A stretch of DNA of 64,000 nucleotides, taken from Neoceratodus forsteri. Lineage: Eukaryota > Chordata > Ceratodontiformes > Ceratodontidae. Location: the NCBI GenBank assembly GCA_016271365.2, contig JADMNL010000028.1:94643501-94707500 (forward strand), written 5' to 3'. Numbering within the stretch: the first letter of the stretch is position 1; each line of letters opens with the position of its first letter. Both the position numbers and the translations under genes were made by a program. The notes below the pieces were generated by a model that saw nothing but the letters and a program-made list of their open reading frames with translations, made no database searches and was not told where the DNA came from. Below, piece by piece: positions 32,884 through 42,580 of the stretch.

Positions 32884-34362
32884 TGTGGAGAGCACTAGTA
32901 CCCTTCCATAATTCTGCTCTCCTTGTATCTATGAAGCTTACTGCAGTAGCATATGTGTGTGACCATGCTGTTTTTTTTCCTTTCTGTTCTATCCCTTGTT
33001 CCTTATTTCAGACTGGCCACCTGGAATGGGACGTCTCCTTTCTTGCTAAATCCTTCACAGTCTTTCTGCAGATGTGGAACTGTGGTGCTCGACCACCACC
33101 CCCTTAAAGCAACAAACCATAAATAATGCTGGTGCAGCAGTCTGCAGCCTTAAAATACTTATTTATTGAGGCACATGAATGTCTGCTGCTATTTTGTGTT
33201 TGTTTTTCCTGTTTGTTTATATTACTGCTTGTTTCTATAAAGAAAAAGGGGTATGAGACGTAGTGCACTAACAGGTTTTCCTTTTTTATTGACCACACAG
33301 ACTAGGTTGGTTGTCCAATCCAAAAAGGTTTTGCTGCTAAGTCCAGTGCTTTTCATAGCAACGCTAATAAACAAACAAATGCAGCATTAAGTAGTTTCTT
33401 TAATAATGTAAATTAATATATTGTGACTGAGGCTGAGTGAGCTATGTAATAACTGTTGTGTGTGCTAGTTGCTAGCCTTGCCCTTCCCTCTTTACTAGTT
33501 CAAGTTAGAAATTCAGACAACAGTTGTAACAGAAGTTCAAACATGTTGAGAAAGTGTATAAAAGTGTCCTGACTTGTTATATAGAAGATGCATACACCCC
33601 ACCACGGGCGAGTAAATAGACCAATTAGTAGTGCCCTCTAAGTATAGAGAGAAACTACTGCATGTCCTGCCTTAGTAACAAGTGTTTGGTCTCACTTCCG
33701 ATATATGAAGTAAGTAGTTCTTACCCAAATAATGAGAAATCCAAGCTTGGTAACTGAGGTGGGTCTGTTTGAGACCTGTTCAGATCTCTGCTATGTGCTG
33801 CTAGGAGCCAGCTGGCCCTCCCCACTCCATTTGTATGCTGTGTGCAAGTGGAGGGAGCGGCTAGTCCAGAGAAAATGATGTTAAAATTATTCAGGCTTGC
33901 TTCTTTTGATTCTAGGAATATGTTAGATGTATAAATATGCAAGGTAATGTGTACACTTTTGACCTAACAAAAGAAAGGTATATTTAAAAAATATATGTTT
34001 AGGGTTTAGAAGGGAGTCTGATGTTGTCACCTGATGGGTTCCTAATATAAACGGAACTCATCGTGTGGAACATTCAGATTTCGTTGGAGGATCAGTAGGT
34101 GCTGGTCCAAGGTGTTAGTCTGTACCTCTTCAGAGTAAGGCTCTCTTTGAATCCAGGACAGCTCATTGCTGGAACAGTCCTTGGAAAACTGGAGTATTGT
34201 TTTGTTTTTTGTATCTTGTGTATTTCTTTTGATGTTGCAAGTTCGCAAGTTTATTTGTTTATTTACTTGTCTCTACTTAATAAAAGATTTGGCTTGGTAG
34301 CATTAAACCTTGCCTCCTTACTGTGGTCTCAGTGTCCATCATTGCACCCACACCCTTTGACA
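32884..34362 (+). repeat. 3' LTR of Gmr1-like copy 1 with internal pol-derived insertion
   Basis: Begins TGTGGAGAGCACTAGTACCC and ends CCTTTGACA. TATA-like TATAAAC is near 34046 and AATAAA at 34279-34284. It aligns along its length with the 5' LTR except for a 93-bp block at 33571-33663 that duplicates the element's own pol (30066-30157), flanked by GTCCT on both sides. Point differences throughout show an old insertion. Confidence 0.9.
33571..33663 (+). repeat. 93-bp copy of internal pol sequence inside the 3' LTR
   Basis: Matches 30066-30157 with about three differences. Flanking GTCCT at 33566-33570 and 33664-33668 corresponds to a single GTCCT in the 5' LTR. Confidence 0.9.
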
Positions 34363-34450
34363 CTGCTATGTCAAGGTCTTGCACCTGCCACAAGGCCTCC
34401 AGGTCTAAAACTTATTTCCTAGGCTACAGGCATTCATTAGCATGACCTTC
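34363..34450 (-). pseudogene. CR1-like ORF2 start (endonuclease N-terminus), displaced by LTR element
   Basis: Begins with the right CTGCT duplication (34363-34367). In minus sense the sequence reads MLMNACSLxNKF then DLEALWQVQDLDIA. This matches the N-A-x-S-L-x-N-K-x-x-x-L...D-I-I-A-I-T-E-T-W opening of CR1-type endonucleases. The following I-T-E-T-W lies at 26940-26955 on the other side of the insertion. Confidence 0.7.
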
Positions 34451-34599
34451 CATGTTTTATAGTCTGCCCTCCCTCTGCTCTTGTTCTCCCTCTCCAGCAT
34501 CTTCCCCCACCCCAGTTTCCTTTCCTATGTGCTCTCGCCTCCGCCCCCCCCAGTATCACTCATTATACATTCTTTGCCTGCCTGCCCTTCCCTGCCTGC

Positions 34600-34907
34600 T
34601 TTAGCTGTTCCTGAAGTCAGCTTATGTTCCTGCATGTTCCCATTGGAGGGTGTTCTTAAGCCTCCTGACCCTCCTGGCTCTCCCCAGCCAGTTTAAATGC
34701 TCCACAGTTGAAGCATTTAAACTGCTCTAAGAGACCAAGGTCTCCTTCTCAGACAGAAGCAGGCCATCCTCCTTATATAAGCTCGCATCTGTCCAGGTCA
34801 GGCCCCAGTCCCTATGAAGCTAAAACCCTCCCTTCCACACCAATCCTTCAACCAGGAGTTGAAGGTATGGATGTGGAGTGCCCTAGCTTCCCCTGTGCCC
34901 TGGACAG
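34600..34907 (-). pseudogene. CR1-like ORF1 remnant (esterase-like C-terminus)
   Basis: In minus sense near 34795-34735 a frame reads SLYKEDGLLLSEKETLV, resembling the D-G-x-H-L-S-x-x-G block at the end of the SGNH esterase domain carried by ORF1 of many CR1 elements. The histidine of D-G-x-H is replaced by leucine here. Downstream frames are short. The assignment depends on one motif and on position upstream of the ORF2 start. Confidence 0.45.
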
Positions 34908-35085
34908 GTAGCACCATCGAGAATGAAGCAAAACTGTAATCAACTCTAAATGTAATTTACTTTCAAACTAATGCCTCCATTAATGGATGCATTCCTCCCT
35001 CTCCTCATCCCCAGGTAGCACCTGGAAATGAGCCGTGGCTCAGTGTGCCTCTCCCAGTCACCAACTTTAAATAAATAAATAAATA
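34908..35085 (+). mobile_element. L2-like LINE 3' UTR, distal piece of copy 3
   Basis: CCCCAGGTAGCACCTGGAAA, CTCAGTGTGCCTCTCCCAG and (AAAT)n form the same terminal signature as 17280 and 21407. It resumes the LINE interrupted at 24180. Confidence 0.65.
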
Positions 35086-35996
35086 TACTTAAGCCTGGTT
35101 GCTAATGCTCCTCCACCATATTACATTATCCCACCACAAATGTACTAAAATAATATCATACAAGCATGCATTACATGATGTAATTGAACATGTTAAGTAA
35201 TAAGTCACGACAGGGCATGCATTATAGGATTTTAATGCACACCCCAGAAGGCCAAGGGTCCTTACACCCCTGGGAGGTGCATTAAAAATCCTATGACGTA
35301 CACCCTGAAGGGGCTTATTACACTTATAAAATGACTCCAAGTAGTTTTTTTTTGTGAAGGAAAATTAGATTTGGCACCTGACTGTGCATTTATAGAGATT
35401 TAATGCACAGTCATGTGATGTCTCTTGGCCAAAAACATTTCTAGATTTTTTTTCTTGCTCTTTTATAGGTACAAGTTAAAGCAGCAGTGTCTGTTAATGG
35501 AAAAATATTTCATCATATAGTTTTGGGGTTTTAGTAATAATGTATGCCTGACAAAACAATAATGTATCCATTTTATTTTCATGTTATTTAATTCCTGAAC
35601 AGATATGTGGTTGACATTTTAAATGTTCCTGCTAGCTACCATGCCCACTGTGAATAAGTTAAACATGTTGGTGTGATGTTGTGCTGTTTGCTATCAGAGC
35701 GTGTGCTAGCAAGATCCTAAAACATCCACAGTCTGGTTTGTGTAGTCAAAGGAAACCTCAACGGAAGAGATTTTTAAAAACTGACAGGGCACCCATCATT
35801 ACTGACTTGTGTCATTAATAACAAAATTAGTAATAAAGCGGTTTAAACATACCTGAGGAAATTAATAATATGTGGATGACAAATCTAATGGTGTAAGAAA
35901 TAAATTTTTGTTAAAAAAAAAACAAAAAACTATATGATGAATATTTGGGAGGACTAACAGGTACTACTGCTTTAAAGGGGAAGAGTTCAGAACTAA
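35086..35996. other. unassigned sequence
   Basis: Near 35218-35290 the motif GTGCATTA/AAAATCCTATGACGTACACC forms a short imperfect inverted pair with TGCATTATAGGATTTTAATG. Otherwise AT-rich with no coding recognised. Confidence 0.4.
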
Positions 35997-36520
35997 GATC
36001 CCTACACCCAAATATGGGACCGGTCCAAATTTGCACTTTGTGTGCAACATTTTTTTTACTTACTGTTTACTGCAGTATAGTAGATTGTAGCAGGTTAATT
36101 ATTTTGCCTTCCACACAAATATTTGCTGTTACAGAAATCCCAGAATCCCCTGCAGCTGACATCAGCGTAGGGCTGCAGCAGTGGCGGATTCAATAGCCTG
36201 CAATGCATGTTAAAGATTTTATAAGCTCAGATCAGATGTCTGCTGGCCTTGCCGTTCTCCTAGGGCTAAATGCAGTCCTCTCTGACTGTACATAGCCCCA
36301 GGTGGACAATGGGACCAGCAAACAAAATGTCAAAGCATATAGAAACTCTAACATGCACTGCAGGCTATTAATCTGCCACTACCCTACTCTGATGTCAGCT
36401 GCAGGGGATTCTCACGATTGCTGGTAACAGTAAATATCAGCTGGGAAGTTAACAAAAAATATATAATTTTGCACACTAAGTGCAAATTGGGACCACCTTC
36501 ACACTTTGGTGTGGGACTTG
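35997..36520. repeat. long imperfect inverted repeat (foldback element)
   Basis: The left arm (35997-36211) and right arm (36349-36520) are imperfect reverse complements, e.g. AATCCCCTGCAGCTGACATC in the left against GATGTCAGCTGCAGGGGATT in the right, and GGTCCAAATTTGCACTT against AAGTGCAAATTGGGACC. The left arm has extra sequence in its outer half. The spacer is about 137 bp. No transposase and no clear target duplication. Probably a foldback-type non-autonomous DNA transposon; family not identified. Confidence 0.75.
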
Positions 36521-36559
36521 TGCTGACTGGAGGAAACAGGGTGCCAGAGGGAGAGGTAA

Positions 36560-36645
36560 GGGCACTGGAGGAAGTCCTAGCCCTTGTCTAGGCACCTTGG
36601 GCAGACTGGGTAGTTTTTTTTTGCCGTCATGTTTCTATGTTTAAA
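36560..36645 (+). mobile_element. CR1-like LINE 3' tail fragment
   Basis: CTTGGGCAGACTGGGTAG is followed by a T tract and GTCATGTTTCTATGTTT. This is the same 3' UTR end, in reverse orientation, as at 61591-61660 (CATAGAAACATAGAC...CAGTCTGCCCA). A severely 5'-truncated insertion. Confidence 0.65.
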
Positions 36646-37112
36646 GAGCAGGTATTCATTTCTGTACACTATATAATTACTTAAAAGATACATTGCTCTG
36701 TTACTACAATTTACTACAGACATTTTTTTTTACATTTTTTGTCTTTTCCAGGTTTTGCTGTATGCTTTGCCATTCTATCCAAACAGTCTGCATAAGGGGC
36801 TTTCAACAGGATTTTCTTACTAATAATCAATTCTGAGACGAAGATGACAACTTGAGATATTCCCACTGGCCAAAGACTGCTTCAGTCAATCAGCTAAACA
36901 ATTTCTCCTATTCAGTTTATAGTGAGAAATGTTTAACGGACTAATAATGGATAAAGTCAAATCTTAGAAGAGAAATGCATTTAAAAGTTAAATGCAAATG
37001 AGATTAACGTTAAATGCAACTTCTAACAACATACCCTTTTCAACATTTTATTTCTAGATACCTGCTCTTTACAAATACAGATAAAGCAAAACAAAAGGAT
37101 GTATCATACTAC
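36646..37112. other. unassigned sequence, possible intron
   Basis: AT-rich. No repeat ends recognised. It lies immediately downstream (minus sense) of the candidate exon below. Confidence 0.35.
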
Positions 37113-37293
37113 TAGATTTTTCATCAGCTCTCACTCGAACACTGGATACTGTCACAGGTGTCCTTTGCTCAATTCTGCTGCCACTTGAGATGCTGCCAGC
37201 AGTGTCCGTTTTTCTGAGTATTGAAGGAAGTGCAGACTTCTGTGCCAGCTTTTTGGTCTCTTTTTGGTTAGTCCTCTCCCACTGACTGTAATC
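37113..37293 (-). CDS. candidate host coding exon B
   Basis: In minus sense an acceptor TTGTGAATAG precedes a 181-nt block that is open throughout. It starts DYSQWERTNQKETKKL and continues ALPSILRKTDTAGSIS, then SSVRVRADEKS, and exits at TCTA/GTAGTA (an alternative GTATGA three bases further keeps the same phase). The composition (Lys/Ser-rich, no LINE, LTR or DIRS motif) is host-like. It begins in phase 0, matching the phase 0 end of exon A at 41375. I do not recognise the protein. The donor is weaker than consensus, so the 3' boundary is uncertain. Confidence 0.5.
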
Positions 37294-37777
37294 CTATTCA
37301 CAACAGAATAGAAATGATTGAAAGTGTCACACAGTTTTTTTTGTTTACCTCTTCATTGTCGACTCTACCTTTTATAGCTACACCAAAAATGTATATATAG
37401 TTGTTACTTCATATCGTTCTTTGTTATACAGTAGTGTTTATGTAAATGGAAGACCAGAAGATACATTATTTTCTAGATCCAGGGAGCTCTCCTGATCAAT
37501 CTGAACATTCCTTCCCTCTAGTGAGATACTGTGAAGCGCCTCATGCTGGTGCCCTAAAACAAGCATGTTCAGGGACGATTTCAATAATATTTTAATACAG
37601 TAGCTGAGACCACTCTTTTGGTTGTAAGAGTCATGTCACTTACTTTCTTGGGGTATTATAATTGCTCACCTTTGGTTTGTGATTTTCATACTCTAAGAAT
37701 GTGCGTGACAGAGCTCTTACAACCCTAAGTGTAGTCTTACAGTAACAGTGGGATTTGCATATAAAAGAGAACGGCTG

Positions 37778-37860
37778 AGAAGAAAAATTACCCACTGTAG
37801 TGATGATGTTTCTTCTAGAGGGTTAGTGTGTGTGCAGCACAAGACCTGTTACTATCACGG
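37778..37860. repeat. degenerate DIRS terminal-repeat fragment
   Basis: GAGAAGAAAAATTACCCACT followed by GTAGTGATGATGTTTCTTCT resembles the left ends of DIRS copies 1 and 2 (GAAAAAATTACTCACC...GTTTCTTCTA). No body of an element follows, so it is a stray terminus or an old solo end. Confidence 0.45.
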
Positions 37861-40800
37861 TGGGAGACAGAATAAAGTAGTCCATACCATTTAAATTATC
37901 TTATGTATTACTTTCACTTTCTATGACTAGCTGTTGAGGTGCGGGCAGAGAATATCACTTAGTGTGATTTGGAATCAAATAACTAAAACATGTTGGCTGA
38001 GATACTAGATTTAAAAATTGTATTTCACCTTTACTTTTGGTTATATTCATAATGTGCTGGGATCTATCTCTGATGATCTACACACTGGGTTTGGAAGTGA
38101 TGCCAGCTCTTGCTCCTGAGTTCCAACATCTGTCAATGATACGGACCTCAGGAACACTGCGCGCTCTGCTTCCGAGATCCTACCAGACAAGGCCTCTCTG
38201 AGGCGGCTCACTACCAGTTCACATCATGCATTGCTTTAGCTACCAGCTGTATAGGTCTTAACCGCTCATTAGGTAAATATATCAATAGCTCTGCCCTGTT
38301 TTAGCTACCAAATGTATAGGCATTAACCCGTGCTCATTGTATTTATACTCTGCATGGCTGCTCACCCACATGTATTCTATGTATGTACTGCATGAATGTC
38401 TATGTTTTATTCTGACGTGGAGCCTTTGGAAACGAGTCTATGACTCAAAGGGTTGCAATTCCGATTTCCTAAATAAATACCATTTGTTACTGAAGCAAAC
38501 ACTCTCCCCGGCACTGCTGCCTGCACTGCTACCAGATGTCTAGATAGTCATGACATTTATCCAGCCCTCACACACACACAAACCACCTTAGCTTCTGCAC
38601 CAGTGAGGGACAGCCAGAGGAACTGGGCCACTGGACCTTTAACCAGCAAAACTCTTCACACCACACCAGGACAGCCCATAGCTTTGATGGGTTTTATGGT
38701 TGCTACTTGTGATTGCTTGCATGTTTTAGGCATCTGCTTGCTGCTTGGGCCCTTTAGGGTTTCCCTTCACCAGACCTAGCTCCTTCTGGTGAGAAGACGA
38801 TGAGATCTTAGCTTTTTTTAAATAAAATAGTTCCTCCTTCTGCTCCACCTGCAAGCTACCTCCCACAAACTGACACCTATCAACTGGTACCAGTTTCTTT
38901 GTTTTTTGCCTCCCCCTTCCACATTACTGAACCCTGATCTGGTCTAATTCTTAAACTAAAAACTCCCTTCTTGCATCCATCATTCTGCCGGATCCCTCTC
39001 CTAAATCCTAAATCCAGCCAGCCCCAGAATGAATTGCTTAGTGAGGCCCCAGCTAGCAGCAGAGAGTTAAGGTAAGAAAAACACAAACATGGCTGGTTAG
39101 CACAGAGGTAGCACTATCGCGTGCAATCCAAAAGGACCTGGAATCACACCCTGAGCCTGGAACAGCTGGTGCTGACCAGCATGGTGGGCCTACAGTGTCC
39201 ATCTCAGATGCCCCCTGCTTCAGGGAGGGAGTGCACCTCCTTCTACTGCATGACTGCCCCATGGTGGCCCAGGGGAAGGTGCATCATGCTGAGACATTGT
39301 TAGGGTATCAAAAGATCCCAGACCCAAGTCCTCGAAGGTTGGGGTAGGCCATAGATATTTTTATATAAGAATTCATTTGAACAGTTCCATTGAGGAGAGC
39401 TGCAGGGATCATATGAAAACATGAAAACATCTAAGGCTCAAGCCCCTGAGGACTGGGTCTAGTAACACCCCTGGTGTCATGCAGGAAAGAGAAAGTGGTT
39501 CTTCTGGAATGACCTTAGGTTGGCACACACCCGAGGGACTGGCAAGTGATGTGGAGGCATCACATGCCCAGAGGGGGTCTGGCACAGGAGTTATGAATGT
39601 AGGGTGGGTTTTACGCACCCTTGCAAAAGGTCCTGACAGGCGTGCTGCTGTGTTTCTCCTCAGGACCATGCCCTGGGAGGGATTAATGAAAAAATATACC
39701 AGCAACTCCAAGCAGATGCAGCGCCCCTCCTCACCACCACCACAATAGGACTCTACCAGCCCCTCCCATGACTTGCTGGCTCCTCCTCCAAAATCTCAGC
39801 CACTGAGTGAAATATCCTTCTTTAAGCTTGAGGAATCAGGGGATCTGCCTACACGGTGCAAGCTATGAGTTACAGTCAGGATTCCACACAGGATGTCGAG
39901 TAGAGGCTAGTGGCAGGCTGGGCCATCACAGGACTCCTATAGAAGGCAAAACAACCTGGGCAGGTGGAAGGAGAAACTAACAGCTTGCAAGAAGAAATGG
40001 GAGCAAAAACAGAAGTAAAAAAAAAAAAAAAAAAAAAAAGAACGAAAAGAAAACTAAAACTGTATAAGTGTACAGTATGTGTCTGTGTGAGTGTATTAAC
40101 ATGTGTGTGGGTGTGTGTATGTGTCTGCTGTCTAGTATGTCATTGGTGGGAAGACATGGTTGGGTGATGCAGTACAGGTAGGTACTGTACAGGTGTGGGC
40201 TGTCAATTAGTGGCTGTAACAACAATTACCTACTGCAACAAACCCCACTGTACAACATACCAAGTTGGGTGACTACAGGCAACTCTTGAATAATGTAGAT
40301 GGATTTTTGTTTCTGACTGTACTCTGGTGGGTCTAGGGGGAAATTAAAATATCTTATTTTTTTAAATGTAATATTTGCCTGGTCAGGTAACTTGTTATAT
40401 TTTTAAGAGTGCACTGACTATCGTTTCACCCACTATACTCCAAGTTTCCTCAGAGACTAGAGAAAATCTAATTTGTCTGCTTCACAGAACATTACAATGG
40501 GATGAACGTGGTAAAAGATGTTTCTTAAATATGTTGTGCTTTGCCCCTGAACAGCCAAATTACTGCTACAGATCTCCGAAGATTACATTATAAGTCGAAA
40601 GTCATGCTAAGTGCACCTTATGATGGTATAACCTACTCCTACCATGTTTCTGTCTCATCAGAACTCTAAAATCACTTTTCTTCCTCAAAGTTAATGTTGA
40701 TAAAACTGAAAGTTAAAACAAACTCCAGCCACCAGTGAGTTGTAGGTTGCTGACACAGAACACTGAGGCACAACCAGTCCAGTACTGGGGCATGTCAGTC

Positions 40801-41374
40801 AGAGTGAGGCGGGTGGGGGTGGTCCCACAGGCAGAATCCTAGTAGGTTGGGAAATGTGGGTGAAAAAACAGGTGGAAACAAAAGTGATGTCCAGGAATCT
40901 GGTTCCCCTTTGCTTTCCCCACCCAACTGCAACGTGCAAACCTCTGAGCCTTCCCCCAGTCAGTTTCCCTCCTAGCCTTCTGGCACCACCCAGGGGGATA
41001 TGTCTGGGATTTTATACATGGAGATAGGCAGTAGGGATCTGGGAACCTGTAGTAAGTGCTATAGTAGGTGTGAGAACAGAACCCCCAAAATAAAATGGGA
41101 CAAAATAGGAAGTAAACCAAAAAAAAAAAAAATATATTTTTCTATCATTTGAAAACAGATCATTCTGCTTCAGAAACTTCTCTGAAATTAACCTGTTAGC
41201 TCAGAAACGACAGACAGGAGTGCAAGACGCAAATTAAAAAAAAAAAAAATATCAGTCTAGCCTCCCAGTTCCAGCACCATATTTGTGTCTTAAAAAGGAC
41301 CTGGTGGGCCTGAAACCTTTTGAAATTCCTTCCATGGTGTCACACTGATCATTTTAGAGTATTTAAAATATTAC
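37861..41374. other. unassigned sequence, possibly intronic
   Basis: Includes a (CA)n run near 38571-38582, a long A tract at 40018-40039, a GT-rich stretch at 40075-40130 and A tracts near 41118 and 41235. A degenerate tRNA-like block (GGCTGGTTAGCACAGAGG, about 39091) hints at an old SINE but is too weak to call. No convincing coding. It lies between candidate exons A and B and would be an intron if they belong together. Confidence 0.4.
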
Positions 41375-41426
41375 CAGCTTGCCAAATTCTTCTTCAAGTG
41401 TCCTGCGGTCCCACGTTGCCATCTCC
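41375..41426 (-). CDS. candidate host coding exon A (52 nt)
   Basis: In minus sense, acceptor CTTTATACAG, then one base and seventeen codons reading EMATWDRRTLEEEFGKL, then a strong donor CTG/GTAATA. It ends in phase 0, so it would splice cleanly to exon B (37293) with no frame change. The ATG within it could be the initiator, with a 5' UTR exon upstream, or the exon may be internal. The acidic/basic helical sequence has no TE counterpart in this window. Gene not recognised; confirmation needs transcripts or conservation. Confidence 0.5.
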
Positions 41427-41959
41427 CTGTATAAAGTTTAGAACAGATGTTACATAGATAGTCATTATCATTAATGAAAAGGTCACATCATAAAAAAGTC
41501 CTAGTTTCAGTTTTGCTGGGCACTGCATTCATTTGTTTTTCTGAACACACCAAACATTGTGGGCTGAATGCCAATATCCAGCCAGTGGTACTCATTTTAG
41601 GTTGCCAGGTGTGTAATACAAGATTATTGGGCTAGTTGGAGGGCCTCTTATGGCTACAAGAGTGTTGCCACTGGCACATTCTTAGGACCAGAATACTAGG
41701 AAAAATAGATGAGTAGCTCTGTGATCACAGGGATGCAGGAGGTTACATTCTTAGATCCATAAGAAGCCCTCCAAATAGACCTATAAAATTATTACAGATC
41801 GATAGATTTAAATTTATTTATTTTTTTTTAATACAGAATGCCAGTGGTGCATGCAGTTAGCAAGAAGCCCGTTATTGTCACTTGGGGCATGAGGTACTCT
41901 TACAGGAATAAGAGCACCTCATGCACAAGTGAAGTAAACGCTGTGAAGGGTTAGGGATG
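41427..41959. other. unassigned sequence with a short hairpin
   Basis: GCATGAGGTACTCTTAC and ATAAGAGCACCTCATGC at about 41887-41924 form a near-perfect 17-bp stem with a 4-base loop. An old inverted-repeat transposon end is possible. Nothing else recognised. Confidence 0.4.
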
Positions 41960-42580
41960 ATCCCGCAATCTATATTATATGCAAAAGTACAGAGCATAAG
42001 TATATTGTGGCATCTGCTAATAGACTATTAAAAGCTATACAAAGAACATTCATATCCAGGAACGAACAATGCATCATTCCTCTTTACTGGGTATATGTTC
42101 GACCCATCGTGGATTACGGGTCACCATTCTGGAATCCGTATATCAAACATGATATTGATCTGGTCAAAAGTGTCCAGAGAAGGGTGATTAAAATGGTTCT
42201 ACAACTTAGAAATGACACATATTCCAACAGACTTCATAAAACGGGGTTATTTGTCCGCCAAACTAGAAGAATGAGGGGAGATCTTTTATTTCTATCCAAA
42301 ATCCTTAAAACCAGGATCAAATGACCCAATGCAGTCTGTTTCTGTAATAGAACGGCAAAACTTAGATCTCATAAGAGGCACATAAACATTCCCAGGGCTA
42401 ATACTAACAAAAGAGAAAACTACTTTACCATTAGATCAGCATATATACGGAACCAACTCCCTAATGAAGTGGTAGAACAAAAAACTTTTATGAGATTTAA
42501 AAATAAATTAGATGAATACATCATAAATAAATGTAACATCTTAAAGAGATCAACCAAGATAAAAACAGAAGTCTCTCTAC
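41960..42580 (+). pseudogene. LINE ORF2 C-terminal fragment, CR1-group
   Basis: Frame 42007-42324 encodes IPLYWVYVRPIVDYGSPFWN, then HDIDLVKSVQRRVIKMV, the thumb/connection block (L-Y-x-x-x-V-R-P-x-x-E/D-Y-x-x-x-x-W-x-P...I-E-x-V-Q-R-R-x-T-K). Further frames to 42580 give the C-terminal FFxxRSAxxWNxLP-like part (SAYIRNQLPNEVVEQKTFMR) and FKNKLDEYI. It differs clearly from the two CR1-like copies elsewhere, so it is another family. Truncated before the RT palm and running into the palindrome below. Confidence 0.7.

Larger units (their letters stand above)
26960..34362 (+). mobile_element. Gmr1-like Ty3/Gypsy LTR retrotransposon, copy 1 (complete, degraded)
   Basis: Full structure: 5' LTR 26960-28335, Gag 28395-29440, protease about 29490-29760, integrase about 30065-31000, RT about 31330-32090, RNase H about 32270-32670, polypurine tract 32873-32883, 3' LTR 32884-34362, with a CTGCT duplication. 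Integrase precedes RT, the order known from the Gmr1 lineage and opposite to ordinary Gypsy. Gag contains a SCAN-like domain, also a Gmr1 feature. Many stops and shifts make it defective. It interrupts the endonuclease of the CR1-like LINE. Confidence 0.9.
24181..34907 (-). mobile_element. CR1-like LINE, copy 1, split by Gmr1-like element
   Basis: A minus-strand LINE with its 3' end at 24181 (tail of tandem TTTCTATG octamers, the CR1-type 3' signature) and its 5' side near 34907. ORF2 runs 24277-26853, continues past the LTR element at 34363-34450, and an ORF1 remnant lies at about 34600-34907. The CTGCT target duplication of the LTR element and continuation of the endonuclease frame beyond it show that the two parts were contiguous. 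Frames are interrupted but conserved domains are easy to follow. It sits inside the 3' UTR of an L2-like LINE of opposite strand. Confidence 0.8.
22085..35085 (+). mobile_element. L2-like LINE, copy 3, interrupted by CR1-like LINE
   Basis: Plus-strand segments 22085-24180 and about 34908-35085 belong together. The first carries ORF2 from the 2A-like N-terminal motif to the C-terminus; the second is the family 3' UTR ending with CCCCAGGTAGCACCTGGAAA, CTCAGTGTGCC and (AAAT)n. The DNA between is one CR1-like insertion of opposite strand with a further LTR element inside it. ORF2 has several frameshifts. Joining across the gap is an inference from the matching UTR content and from the CR1 3' end sitting exactly at 24181. 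Confidence 0.7.

Noticed and set aside
35440..35515. Plus-strand block after TTTTATAG that resembles an exon
   Set aside because: No good donor, short, and on the opposite strand from the better exon candidates.
37847..38555. Possible solo LTR (TGTTACTATC...GTCATGACA with AAATAAATA)
   Set aside because: No matching target duplication and no second LTR; TG/CA ends alone occur by chance.
39091..39340. Degenerate tRNA-like block that could be an old SINE
   Set aside because: Box B is poor and the central block seen in the SINE at 49853 cannot be aligned convincingly.
39964..40225. Lys-rich and Phe-rich frames on both strands
   Set aside because: They arise from the A tract at 40018 and the GT repeat.
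40375..40593. 72-codon plus frame with Cys/Leu-rich peptide
   Set aside because: No splice signals that fit, no recognisable motif, no neighbouring exon in phase.
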